This document shows, piece by piece, positions 1 to 6,090 of a DNA stretch of 6,183 nt. Position numbers and translations under genes: made by a program. Numbering within the stretch: the first letter of the stretch is position 1; the number at the start of each line of letters is the position of its first letter. The notes under the pieces were generated by a model. The model had not been told where the DNA came from and searched no databases. It saw only the letters and a list, made by a program, of their open reading frames with translations. The stretch comes from CF-161 sp035259145 (GTDB lineage: Bacteria > Chloroflexota > Dormibacteria > Dormibacterales > Dormibacteraceae). The stretch is taken from assembly GCA_035259145.1 (NCBI GenBank), contig DATFWQ010000139.1, positions 1 to 6,183 of the forward strand, written 5' to 3'.

Positions 1-137
1 CAGGCAACGTGCCTGCGTTCGACTACGTGATCCCCGACGAGTGTCACGACATGCACGGCGACCCGCCCTACTGCATCGATTCGGGAAATCCTGGCGACCC
101 CCAGGACCAGCGGCTCGTCACCGTCGGCGACATGTAT

Positions 138-147
138 CTAGATAACG
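138..147 (+). other. First frame break in the phosphoesterase
   Basis: Upstream of here the family sequence is in the frame whose codons include 132-134 (ATG) and 138-140 (CTA). Downstream it continues in the next frame from codon 142 (ATA ACG AAC GCA, reading ITNA). The downstream frame has a TAG at 139-141, so simple read-through is not possible. The net change equals +1 or -2 nt. Family members as I recall them carry a few extra residues between 'GDMYL' and 'ITNASF', which would suit a short deletion of 3n+2 nt rather than a single inserted base. That last point is from memory, not alignment. Confidence 0.75.
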
Positions 148-549
148 AACGCATCCTTCCGGGCCCGAGGCAACAACGCGATAGCGATGATCTTCGACGA
201 AGGGGACGACAACGCCGGCTGCTGCGATGCCGGCAACGCCGATCCCAACGGATCTGGCGGTGGCAAAGTCTCCTCGATCGTCATAGCGAGCCATGGCGCG
301 CGCGGGATCAAGGATCCGACCCCTTACAACAACTTCTCGTTGCTCCAGACCATCCAGCGATCCTTCGGGCTCGGCTGCCTGGAGTTCACCTGCGACGTTA
401 CGAACGTGACGCCGCTGGCTCCCCTTTTTGCCATAACCGGATCGACCGCGATCGCGCCCGAGGCACTCACGGTCCCGAACCTGCCGGTCCCGACGCCGAC
501 GCCGGCGGAGCCGTCGACGACCACCACCCTCACGCCGGGCGCGGCCGGC

Positions 550-1621
550 TGGAAGGTCGTGCGCAGCCCGCTCCTTGGCACGAGTGACAACAGTCTCGGA
601 GCCGTGGCCGCATCCGCGCCGGACGACGTCTGGGCGGTTGGCAACTTCCTCCCGGACACGGCCAGCAGCAACCAGGACGCCACCCTGACGCTGGCTGCAC
701 ACTTTGACGGCAAGACCTGGTCCGCCGTGCCCACGCCGAACGCAGGCCCCAACTTCAACACCCTCTTCGGGGTTGCCGCCGCGGGCGGCCAGGCATGGGG
801 CGGTCGGTGTCCGCCTGAACGACAACTTCGAGGACCGTGGCCTCATCGAGGCATGGGACGGCCATCGCTGGACCATCTCCGACAGCCCCCAGCCGCGGTC
901 TGCACGCGACATCCTCTTCGGGGCGTCAGCGCTTTCGACATCTGATGTCTGGGCCGTCGGCGTCCAGCAGGGATCGAGCTGCAAGTTCGAGACGCTGGTG
1001 GAGCACTGGAACGGCACCCGATGGTCCGTCATACCCAGCCCGAACCCAGGCAGCACCGGGAACCACCTCTACGGCGTGAAAGCCATCGGACCGGACGACG
1101 TGTGGGCGGTTGGTCAGCAGCTCGGTGCCAGCAGCCCGGACGAGGCACTGATCGAGCACTGGGACGGGAGCGGCTGGTCCGTCGTGCCCTCGCCAACCCA
1201 CGGCTCGGCCTCGGCCATGCTGTTCAGCGTGGTGGGCAGCGCCCGCGGCGTGTGGGCCGTCGGCGAGACCGATGACGCGATACAGGGCTCGCGTCCACTG
1301 GTCGAACGATTCAAGAATGGAGCCTGGACCACCGTCGACCTGCCCCAGGCCGGATCGATCTTCACCAGCCTCTGGGGCGTCTCGGCATCCGACGACACCG
1401 TCTGGGCCGTGGGCACCTTCCAGGACGTTGCCAGCGGCGATAACAAGACCCTGATCCTCCGCGGCGACGAAGACCGATTCCGTGTCGTCGACGGGCCAAA
1501 TCCCGGATCGGGCGACAACATCCTGGGAGGCATAGCGACGACCGGCGACAGCCTGTGGGCGGTCGGCGTCTACAAAAACGGAGGCGGGCGGCAGACCCTG
1601 ATCGAGCGGCACCAGGAGGGC
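550..1621 (+). repeat. Seven tandem ~50-residue WAVG repeats, probable seven-bladed beta-propeller
   Basis: Repeat units begin with an aromatic residue (W, or F in the last) at codons 550, 718, 869, 1022, 1175, 1325 and 1478. Unit lengths are about 56, 50, 51, 51, 50, 51 and 48 residues. The consensus is W-S-x-V-x-S-P-x-P-G-S, then L-x-G-V-x-A, then D-D-V-W-A-V-G, then a variable loop, then L-I-E-H-W-D-G. The core WAVG is kept in all seven once the 797-800 indel is corrected. Seven beta-rich units of this size suggest a closed seven-bladed propeller, likely extracellular and used for binding. The fold is inferred; the repeat count is seen directly. The DNA copies have diverged, so this is old duplication rather than a recent expansion. 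Confidence 0.85.
797..800 (+). other. Second frame break: extra G in a GGGG run
   Basis: Repeat 2 reads ...GVAAAGGQAW up to the TGG at 796-798, and then AVGVRLNDNF only in the next frame from GCG at 800-802. Removing one G from the run 797-800 restores TGG GCG GTC GGT, which is the WAVG core seen in every other repeat. The site is therefore a single-base insertion in a homopolymer, typical both of slippage mutation and of some sequencing chemistries. Confidence 0.9.
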
Positions 1622-1640
1622 TGACGAGCGAGATTACGGA

Positions 1641-1675
1641 CCTGGCGGGTGGGCGATGAGTCACCCCCCGCCGGG
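1641..1675. terminator. GC-rich stem-loop between convergent genes
   Basis: CCTGGCGGG (1641-1649) pairs with CCCGCCGGG (1667-1675) as a 9-bp stem with one G-T wobble. It lies between the phosphoesterase stop (1624) and the hydrolase stop (1689), where a bidirectional terminator is expected. There is no T tract on either side, so it would be a non-canonical terminator or only an mRNA 3'-end structure. Confidence 0.45.
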
Positions 1676-1688
1676 TCGCGGCCGCACC

Positions 1689-2345
1689 CTAGCCCGGCTG
1701 AGCCGAGAAGCTGCCCAGGCGGCTCATGATGCCGCGAACCTGCTCGATCTCCTCCCGATTCACCGTATGGTCGAGATTGGGGTACAGCACCATCGTCACC
1801 TCGGCGCCCATTCCTTCCAGCACCCCTGCGGCGTGGCTCACACGGCCGGCCGGGATGTGCGGATCGCGGTCGCTGCAACCGAGGAAGGCAGGCGTTCCCT
1901 CGAACGACCCAGAGTCGTGGCGTTCTGCCCCGTCGGGCCCGATGAGCCCGCCACTCAGACCGACCACGCCGCCGAAGCGGCGGGCGTTGCGCGCAGCGAA
2001 CTCCAGAGTCAGGCAGGCGCCCTGCGAGAATCCGAGCAGCACCGTGCGCTCAGGTGGTATGCCGGCAGCTGCGATCCTTACCAGCGCCTCGCCCACGACT
2101 GCGAGAGCCGACGAGAGCCATGGCTCGTTGCGCTCGATCGGCGCCGTGAAGGGATACGGGTACCAGGTGGCGCCGGCAGCCTGAGGCGCGAGGAACGTCC
2201 AGCCCGGCTGCTCGAGCTCCGGCACGAGGGTCAGGATGTCCTGGGCGGTGGCTCCGCGGCCGTGGAGCATGACCATAGCGGCCCACGCCTGATCGGGCTC
2301 TGGCCCCGCGCTGAGCAGTGGCTGGCCTTCGTGCGGACCAGTCAC
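1689..2345 (-). CDS. Phospholipase/carboxylesterase-type alpha/beta hydrolase
   Basis: The 218-residue product is a small serine hydrolase of the phospholipase/carboxylesterase (PF02230-like) group, probably cytoplasmic, cleaving carboxylic esters; the substrate cannot be told. Seen in sequence: an oxyanion-hole region MLHGRG (about 26-31), nucleophile elbow GFSQG with Ser107, acid loop CSDRDPHIP with Asp161 as the likely triad acid, and LDHTV with His193. Length is normal for the family. I chose the GTG at 2345 because the family sequence begins just after it (TGPHEGQPLL...); longer versions of this frame would run into the neighbouring gene. The start lies 4 nt after the stop of the DUF2076 gene, and the nearest purine-rich site (AGGA) is 11 nt upstream, so translational coupling is likely. 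It ends convergently with the phosphoesterase. No frame problems were seen. Confidence 0.88.
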   Translation of the reverse strand: MTGPHEGQPLLSAGPEPDQAWAAMVMLHGRGATAQDILTLVPELEQPGWTFLAPQAAGATWYPYPFTAPIERNEPWLSSALAVVGEALVRIAAAGIPPERTVLLGFSQGACLTLEFAARNARRFGGVVGLSGGLIGPDGAERHDSGSFEGTPAFLGCSDRDPHIPAGRVSHAAGVLEGMGAEVTMVLYPNLDHTVNREEIEQVRGIMSRLGSFSAQPG

Positions 2346-2349
2346 GGTG

Positions 2350-3018
2350 CTACCAATCCTGGCCCGAGCCGAAGTCACCCGAGGAGTCGGACAGGTCGAA
2401 GCTGTCCTGCTCGACGAAATCGTCTTGCTGAGCGTCGTCGTCCTCGGCGAACTCATCCTGCTGACCGCCGCCGGCCTGCTCGTCGCCGTAAGTCTGCTGG
2501 TCGCGCTGGTCCTGCCGGTCGAAGCTTCCCTGGCCCCGGTCATCCCGGTCAAAGCCCTGCTGACCTGAGCCGCGGTCTTCCCGGTCGAAGCCACCCTGGC
2601 CGAACACGTCGTGAGCGAGGCCCATGGCCGCGTCGGCCACGAGGACGCCACCCACTACTCCAAGCGCGATCTTGCCAGCGCCGGCCAGAAAGCTCCCCGC
2701 CCCACCTCCTCGCTGCTCCTGGTAGGCCGGGCCGGCGTAGGACGGTGCCGCCGCATATGGATATTGCTGTCCGGGTGCTGAAGCAGGGGGTAGGAAGCTG
2801 CTCTGCTGGGGCTGGCTTGCCAGGCGCGCCTCGGCCTGCTGGAGCGCACGCTCCTGGACGAGCAGTGTCTGCGTCATGTAATAAGCCGCCCCAGGCAGGC
2901 TCTGGACGCGCTGCTCGATGAGCGCCTCTGCCTGCGGGTCGCGCGGACCGGACTGAGCGGCACCCTGTGTGAGCCGCTGAAACAGCGACTCGATCAGCTG
3001 TTGCTCCTGTGGAGTCAT
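2350..3018 (-). CDS. DUF2076 domain protein with glycine-rich membrane-like segment and acidic tail
   Basis: The 222-residue product begins MTPQEQQLIESLFQRL and continues with RDPQAEALIEQRV and a YYMTQTLLVQERAL helix (1-66), the N-terminal signature of DUF2076 (COG3416 type), whose function is not known to me. Next come a Pro/Gln/Tyr-rich linker (about 70-102), a Gly/Ala-rich hydrophobic stretch (104-139, SFLAGAGKIALGVVGGVLVA) that may insert in or lie on a membrane, three FDR-containing repeats (143-173), and a Gln/Asp/Glu-rich tail ending GSGQDW. I chose ATG 3018 because it starts the family consensus and has GAGG about 8 nt upstream; an ATG at 3066 would add 16 unrelated residues and overlap the acetyltransferase. 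It lies 44 nt after the acetyltransferase and 4 nt before the hydrolase. The family call is good; location and role are open. Confidence 0.82.
   Translation of the reverse strand: MTPQEQQLIESLFQRLTQGAAQSGPRDPQAEALIEQRVQSLPGAAYYMTQTLLVQERALQQAEARLASQPQQSSFLPPASAPGQQYPYAAAPSYAGPAYQEQRGGGAGSFLAGAGKIALGVVGGVLVADAAMGLAHDVFGQGGFDREDRGSGQQGFDRDDRGQGSFDRQDQRDQQTYGDEQAGGGQQDEFAEDDDAQQDDFVEQDSFDLSDSSGDFGSGQDW
2500..2592 (-). repeat. Three short FDR repeats in the DUF2076 protein
   Basis: Residues 143-173 contain GFDREDRG, GFDRDDRG and SFDRQDQR, spaced 10-12 residues apart and separated by Gly/Gln/Ser linkers. The DNA units (for example GGCTTCGACCGG and GGCTTTGACCGG) are similar enough to suggest duplication by slippage. 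The segment is mixed-charge and low-complexity, and probably disordered. Confidence 0.7.
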
Positions 3019-3062
3019 GAGATCAACCTCGTGAATGGCGGTTGGCGGCGCCGCCAGGCGCC

Positions 3063-3620
3063 TCAACCGCCATGGTAGGCCGCACGGCTGAGCCGGTACA
3101 GGACGTGGCGACGCAGCCGATGTCCAGGCGGCAGCAGCGGGTGCTCGAAATCGTCGGCGGGATCGCGGGTCATCCCGAGGCGCTCCATCACCCGCCAGGA
3201 CCGCACGTTGGCGGGCACAGTGAACGACACGATCTCGTGGAGGCCGATCTTGGAAAAGCCAAACTCCAGAGCGGCGCGTGCGCCTTCAGTGGCGTAGCCC
3301 CTTCCCCAGTGCCGGCGATCGAGGCGCCAGCCGATCTCGACCGCGGGCATGAACGGTGCATCGTATGCCGGGACGCTCAAGCCTATATATCCGACGAAGT
3401 CGGCGACACCAGGCACCTCGACAGCCCAGTTCCCGAATCCGCGTCTGTCGAAGGAGGCCTCGATCCGATCCACCGCTGCATCCGACTCGGCGCGCGTGAG
3501 AAGCGAGGGATAGTGCTCCATGACGACCGGATCCGCGTTCAGAGCGGCGAACTGCTCACGATCGCGGTCGCGCCACCGCCTGAGCAGCAGGCGCTCGGTG
3601 GACAGCTCAGGGTGAGGCAC
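3063..3620 (-). CDS. GNAT N-acetyltransferase, RimJ/RimL-like
   Basis: The 185-residue product has the full GNAT (acetyltransferase 3) pattern: an N-terminal LSTERLLLRRWRDRD strand (6-20), GNWAVEVPG..DFVGYIGL (63-81), VEIGWRLDRRHWGRGYATE (94-112) carrying the acetyl-CoA pyrophosphate loop WGRGYA, and VPANVRSWRVMERLGM (135-150), the Asn-x-x-Ser helix typical of the RimJ/RimL branch. It should transfer an acetyl group from acetyl-CoA to an amine; the acceptor could be a protein N-terminus, an amino sugar or a small molecule, and sequence alone does not decide. The start is GTG at 3620, the only one that leaves the first strand whole; no good ribosome binding site precedes it. The 67-nt gap from marR holds an A/T patch (TTAAATTAG) that might be a weak -10. 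Same strand as the DUF2076 gene downstream. Confidence 0.88.
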   Translation of the reverse strand: MPHPELSTERLLLRRWRDRDREQFAALNADPVVMEHYPSLLTRAESDAAVDRIEASFDRRGFGNWAVEVPGVADFVGYIGLSVPAYDAPFMPAVEIGWRLDRRHWGRGYATEGARAALEFGFSKIGLHEIVSFTVPANVRSWRVMERLGMTRDPADDFEHPLLPPGHRLRRHVLYRLSRAAYHGG

Positions 3621-3687
3621 GCCTGGAAGCTAATTTAAGTGGAACCGCGGGCTCCGCCGGCAGGCCGAGGACGGGTGGATCGCCTCC

Positions 3688-4221
3688 CTATCCTCGATGC
3701 TCATCGGGGCTACCAGCAGCTGAGCGCAAAAGGGTCCGGAGAGCACGCTCGAGGGATTTGCTCTGCTCGGGTGTGAGGCAGGAAACGAGCCGGGCGACCC
3801 TGGCTGCGTGTTCGGTGAGCGTGGCGTCGATGACCTCACGGCCTTTGTCGGTCAGGGCGACGCGGAAGCTGCGGCGATCGGCGGGGTCGAGGCTCCGCAC
3901 GACCAGTCCTGCCGCCTCGAGGCGGTCCAGCCGGTTGGTCATCCCCGCCCGAGACATCATCAACGCCTCTGAGAGCTCGGAGGGGATCAGAGTGTAGGGA
4001 GAGCCGGAGCGGCGCAGTGCTGCCAGCACGTCGAACTCGCCCCCGCGCAGGCCGCGCCGTGCGAACACCTGCTCCACGTCCCGGCCAAGGAGGAGCGACG
4101 CCTGGGCAAGCCGGCCCAGGACGCCGATGGCCGACAGGTCCAGGTCGGGCCGCTCTCGTCGCCATTGATCGAGGATCGCATCGACTGCGTCCCTGTGCCC
4201 CTCGCCGGGGTCTTCGTCCAT
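3688..4221 (-). CDS. MarR-family transcriptional regulator
   Basis: The 177-residue product is a winged helix-turn-helix dimer of the MarR family. Residues 30-60 form the N-terminal dimerisation helix. GGEFDVLAALRRSG (60-73) leads to the DNA-reading unit IPSELSEALMMSRAGMTNRLDRLEAAGLV (79-107), and the wing contains the family hallmark LDPADRRSFRVALTDKG (111-127). C-terminal helices follow (128-167). A single Cys148 lies in the C-terminal helix; there is no clear redox pair. Such proteins usually repress neighbouring genes and release DNA on binding phenolic or other ligands. The gene is divergent from the cupin, so the cupin and marR itself are the likely targets. The ATG at 4221 has no ribosome binding site, but TAAAAT ends 6 nt upstream, which fits a leaderless transcript. 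The ligand is not predictable. Confidence 0.92.
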   Translation of the reverse strand: MDEDPGEGHRDAVDAILDQWRRERPDLDLSAIGVLGRLAQASLLLGRDVEQVFARRGLRGGEFDVLAALRRSGSPYTLIPSELSEALMMSRAGMTNRLDRLEAAGLVVRSLDPADRRSFRVALTDKGREVIDATLTEHAARVARLVSCLTPEQSKSLERALRTLLRSAAGSPDEHRG

Positions 4222-4227
4222 CGTCGC

Positions 4228-4233
4228 ATTTTA
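4228..4233 (-). promoter_or_regulatory. Likely -10 element of a leaderless marR transcript
   Basis: On the minus strand TAAAAT (5 of 6 matches to TATAAT) is followed by six bases and then the marR ATG. That places the expected transcription start at or next to the A of the start codon. No Shine-Dalgarno sequence lies between. A matching -35 is poor, so activity may rely on the -10 alone. Confidence 0.5.
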
Positions 4234-4234
4234 T

Positions 4235-4264
4235 TTGACGGATGATAGTTCTATTCCGTACTAT
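4235..4264 (+). promoter_or_regulatory. Likely cupin promoter
   Basis: TTGACG (4235-4240) and TACTAT (4259-4264) are separated by 18 nt, giving a sigma-70-like promoter with a start near 4271 and a leader of about 25 nt. The leader holds a strong ribosome binding site GGAGGT (4284-4289), 6 nt before the cupin ATG. Confidence 0.55.
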
Positions 4265-4271
4265 CCGATAG
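4244..4271. promoter_or_regulatory. Candidate MarR operator, overlapping dyads
   Basis: CTATCCGATAG (4261-4271) is a palindrome with a single central base. GATAGT (4244-4249) is the exact inverted copy of ACTATC (4260-4265), and ATAG-TT-CTAT (4245-4254) is a further short dyad. They lie between and over the two divergent promoters, so one bound MarR dimer could block both. Assignment to this MarR protein is inference from position. Confidence 0.5.
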
Positions 4272-4295
4272 CGAATTTGATTCGGAGGTGGAGCG

Positions 4296-4808
4296 ATGTC
4301 GTTCGTTGAAGCTGACGGCCAGAAGATCGTGCTGGTGAGAGCGGCCGAGGCTGAGGTCCTCGGCGGTGGGCTCATGACAACCAGGTTGCTGGCGGACTCC
4401 GACAGCACCGACGGCGCCATCAGCGCCAACCGGACACTCCTGAGGCAGGGAGCAGGCGGTCCGCCGGCGCACTACCACGCAGGCTCCGCCGAGATCTTCT
4501 TCATCCTCGGTGGCTCGCTGCAGGCGCTGGCGGGCGACCGGATTGTCAAGCTGAACGAGGGCGACTTCCTGGTGATCCCCCGGCACATGCCGCACGCCTT
4601 CGCAGCACCCCCGCGGGCGGACGCCGACGTGCTGATCATCCAGGCTCCTGAGCTGAAGAAGCGGTTTGAGTATCTTCGCCTGGCGGAACGGGCCATCAAA
4701 GGCCAGGCCAGCCCCCAGGAGATCCTGGACTCGCAGGAGCGCTTCGACAACCACTTCCTGGACAGCCCGATCTGGCGGGAGGCTCGGCGGATGGAAGACG
4801 CTCGATGA
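4296..4808 (+). CDS. Single-domain cupin protein, metal-binding type
   Basis: The 170-residue product has one cupin barrel. Motif 1 is GGPPAHYHAGSAEIFFILGG (54-73), with ligands His59, His61 and Glu66. Motif 2 is GDFLVIPRHMPHAF (89-102), with His100 as the fourth ligand. All four metal ligands are present, so an Fe, Mn or Ni/Zn site and enzyme activity (dioxygenase- or isomerase-like) are possible. The C-terminal 50 residues are helical and charged (ELKKRFEYLRLAERAI), a tail seen in some quercetinase-like cupins. The ATG at 4296 follows GGAGGT by 6 nt, and the codons before it belong to the marR promoter region, so the start is secure. It is transcribed away from marR and is probably its target. 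The substrate is unknown; an aromatic or polyphenol substrate is only a guess from MarR control. Confidence 0.85.
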   Translation: MSFVEADGQKIVLVRAAEAEVLGGGLMTTRLLADSDSTDGAISANRTLLRQGAGGPPAHYHAGSAEIFFILGGSLQALAGDRIVKLNEGDFLVIPRHMPHAFAAPPRADADVLIIQAPELKKRFEYLRLAERAIKGQASPQEILDSQERFDNHFLDSPIWREARRMEDAR

Positions 4809-4813
4809 CCTCA

Positions 4814-4893
4814 GGGTGCGGCCAGTGCTGCTGGTCGAGGTTCCAGCAGCCGAGCGCCGAGTCATTCTGGGCCACCTCGCCCGAACCGCACCC
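4814..4893. repeat. Long-range 8-bp inverted repeat enclosing the cupin/monooxygenase gap
   Basis: GGGTGCGG (4814-4821) and CCGCACCC (4886-4893) are perfect inverted copies near the two ends of the 92-nt gap between convergent stop codons, with a 64-nt loop holding the hairpin at 4827-4850. Together they could fold as a cruciform or a two-stem RNA. Chance is a real alternative. Confidence 0.35.
4827..4850. terminator. Hairpin between convergent cupin and monooxygenase genes
   Basis: GCTGCTGG (4827-4834), an 8-nt loop and CCAGCAGC (4843-4850) form a perfect 8-bp stem between the stops at 4808 and 4901. It can serve both strands. There is no T run, so it is a candidate non-canonical terminator. 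Confidence 0.5.
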
Positions 4894-4900
4894 AACACCG

Positions 4901-6070
4901 TCATGACTCCGGCAGGAACCGGCCAAGCGCCTCCTTGCTGTGCTCGACCGCGGCGTTGCCTCGGGCCAGCATTTCGCGCTGGTAGGCCTCCAGAGCTGCG
5001 CCGACCTCCAGCTCGCCTCGGTCCGCCTGGACCAGGCGGCGACAGAGCAGCTCGGCGTCACGGAAGGCGGTATTTGCCCCGTTGCCGCCCGAGGCGAGCG
5101 TCAGGTGCGCGGCGTCCCCGAGTAGCGTCATCCGGCCCGCCGCCCAGGGCTCGAGCGGCCGGTCGGTAACCATGGCGCGGCCGACGGCACTGTTGCCGGG
5201 GTCGGCCGCCCGGATCAGATCCACCAGATCGGTGTGCCAGCCCGCGATCAGGTCGAGCACAACCTCACGGGCGTCCCGGGCGGCCGCTCCGGGCCGGCTC
5301 ATCGGGTGGTCAGGCGGCACGAGCATGACCCAGCGGAGGTAGCTGGAGGTGGCGGGGAGCCGGACGTCCGGCGCGAGCTCGGCGGCCGCCTCGACAGGCG
5401 GCCGGCGGAAGCGCATCGGGCCCAGCATCAGCGTCGAGCCGGGACCCTTCACCATGGTGCCGGCGCCTGGCACGAGCGGGGCGAAGCGGTCGGTCAGCGT
5501 CGTGCGGCCCAGCGCGCCGCACAGATCGGACTCGACCAGCCGGATGTGCGGCAGGAGCCGGGCCCGGACAACCGAGTTCCCGCCGTCGGCGCCGACCAGG
5601 ACGTCGCCGGCCGCCTCGCTGCCGTCGGTGAAGGAGGCGCGGACCGCGCCCTCCGGCGGCTCGGCCATGCCCGACAGCCGGCGGCCGAACTCGATGTGGT
5701 CGGTCAGTCCCGTCAGGAGGAGGTGTCGGAGCACGTGCCGGTCTACGACGATCGCGTCCGGCTCGAAGCCGGGTCCTCGCTGAAGCTCGTTGAGCTGCGA
5801 GTCCAGGACCAGTCCTGGCCCGGTCAGGTCGCCGCAGACGGCGTCGAGCAGCGCGTGCAGCCGCTCGGGCAGGCAGGCGAGCAGCGCCTCTCTGCCCTCC
5901 GTCCGCAGCCCGATCCGGTAGCCCTGGAACCGGGAATTGACCCCCCGTTCCTGTTCGTAGACCCGGAAGTCGATCCCGGCCCGGGCGAGCCCGTGCGCCA
6001 GCGCCAGGCCGCCCAGCCCCGCTCCAATCACCAGGACCCGGCCCAGTGCTCCGCGTGCTCTCGTCGTCAT
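4901..6070 (-). CDS. FAD-dependent monooxygenase (class A flavoprotein hydroxylase)
   Basis: The 389-residue product has all three marks of the p-hydroxybenzoate-hydroxylase-type fold: the N-terminal Rossmann dinucleotide motif VIGAGLGGLALAHGLARAG (14-32, GxGxxG), the DG motif DVLVGADGGNSVVRARL (156-172) for FAD and NAD(P)H, and the GD motif MTLLGDAAHLTLASGGNGAN (314-333) for the FAD ribityl chain. Such enzymes use NAD(P)H and O2 to hydroxylate or epoxidise aromatic, polyketide or antibiotic substrates, so degradation, biosynthesis or drug inactivation are all possible. There is no membrane segment, so it should be cytoplasmic. I chose ATG 6070 because GGAGGG lies 7 nt upstream; the ATG at 6085 overlaps that site and has none of its own. 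It is expressed from a promoter covered by a tandem dyad, implying inducible control. Length is normal and no frame damage was seen. Confidence 0.92.
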   Translation of the reverse strand: MTTRARGALGRVLVIGAGLGGLALAHGLARAGIDFRVYEQERGVNSRFQGYRIGLRTEGREALLACLPERLHALLDAVCGDLTGPGLVLDSQLNELQRGPGFEPDAIVVDRHVLRHLLLTGLTDHIEFGRRLSGMAEPPEGAVRASFTDGSEAAGDVLVGADGGNSVVRARLLPHIRLVESDLCGALGRTTLTDRFAPLVPGAGTMVKGPGSTLMLGPMRFRRPPVEAAAELAPDVRLPATSSYLRWVMLVPPDHPMSRPGAAARDAREVVLDLIAGWHTDLVDLIRAADPGNSAVGRAMVTDRPLEPWAAGRMTLLGDAAHLTLASGGNGANTAFRDAELLCRRLVQADRGELEVGAALEAYQREMLARGNAAVEHSKEALGRFLPES

Positions 6071-6090
6071 GTGCAAGCCCTCCATGAGAA

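Larger units (their letters stand above)
1..1624 (+). pseudogene. Phosphoesterase (phospholipase C/acid phosphatase family) fused to C-terminal WAVG-repeat propeller; 5'-partial, two frame breaks
   Basis: The coding sense runs in three successive frames. From the window start to about 140 it reads phosphoesterase motifs such as IPDECHDMHGDPPYC and RLVTVGDMYL. From about 142 to 798 it reads ITNASFRARGNNAIAM, then IFDEGDDNAGCC, SHGARG and an SLLQTIQRSFGLGCLEFTC segment. From 800 to the TGA at 1622-1624 it reads repeats. This matches the C-terminal half of the phosphoesterase family (PF04185 type), in which the Asp-Glu of the FDEG motif (codons 196-201) is expected to bind metal; members are usually exported and hydrolyse phosphate esters or phospholipids. 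A Pro/Thr-rich linker (about 450-545) joins this domain to seven ~50-residue repeats. The N-terminus, any signal peptide and the nucleophile region lie upstream of the window. As written no intact protein can be made; the breaks could be real decay or base-calling errors. Family assignment is firm; functional status is not. Confidence 0.85.

Noticed and set aside
118..1056. 312-codon minus-strand open frame, plus other minus-strand frames to 1612
   Set aside because: They are antisense to the phosphoesterase and propeller repeats, and their sequence has low-complexity Arg/Gly runs and no family features.
1656..2921. 421-codon plus-strand open frame
   Set aside because: It is antisense to the hydrolase and DUF2076 genes, which have clear family motifs; its translation is Arg/Pro/Gly-rich without any motif, typical of a GC-rich shadow frame.
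3019..3066. Upstream ATG (3066) for the DUF2076 protein
   Set aside because: It would add 16 residues unlike the family and overlap the acetyltransferase stop; ATG 3018 has GAGG at proper spacing and begins the consensus.
3647..3657. GCGG-GCT-CCGC hairpin between marR and the acetyltransferase gene
   Set aside because: A 4-bp stem with a 3-nt loop is expected by chance in GC-rich DNA and has no T tract.
6071..6085. Upstream ATG (6085) for the monooxygenase
   Set aside because: It overlaps the GGAGGG site serving ATG 6070 and has no ribosome binding site of its own.
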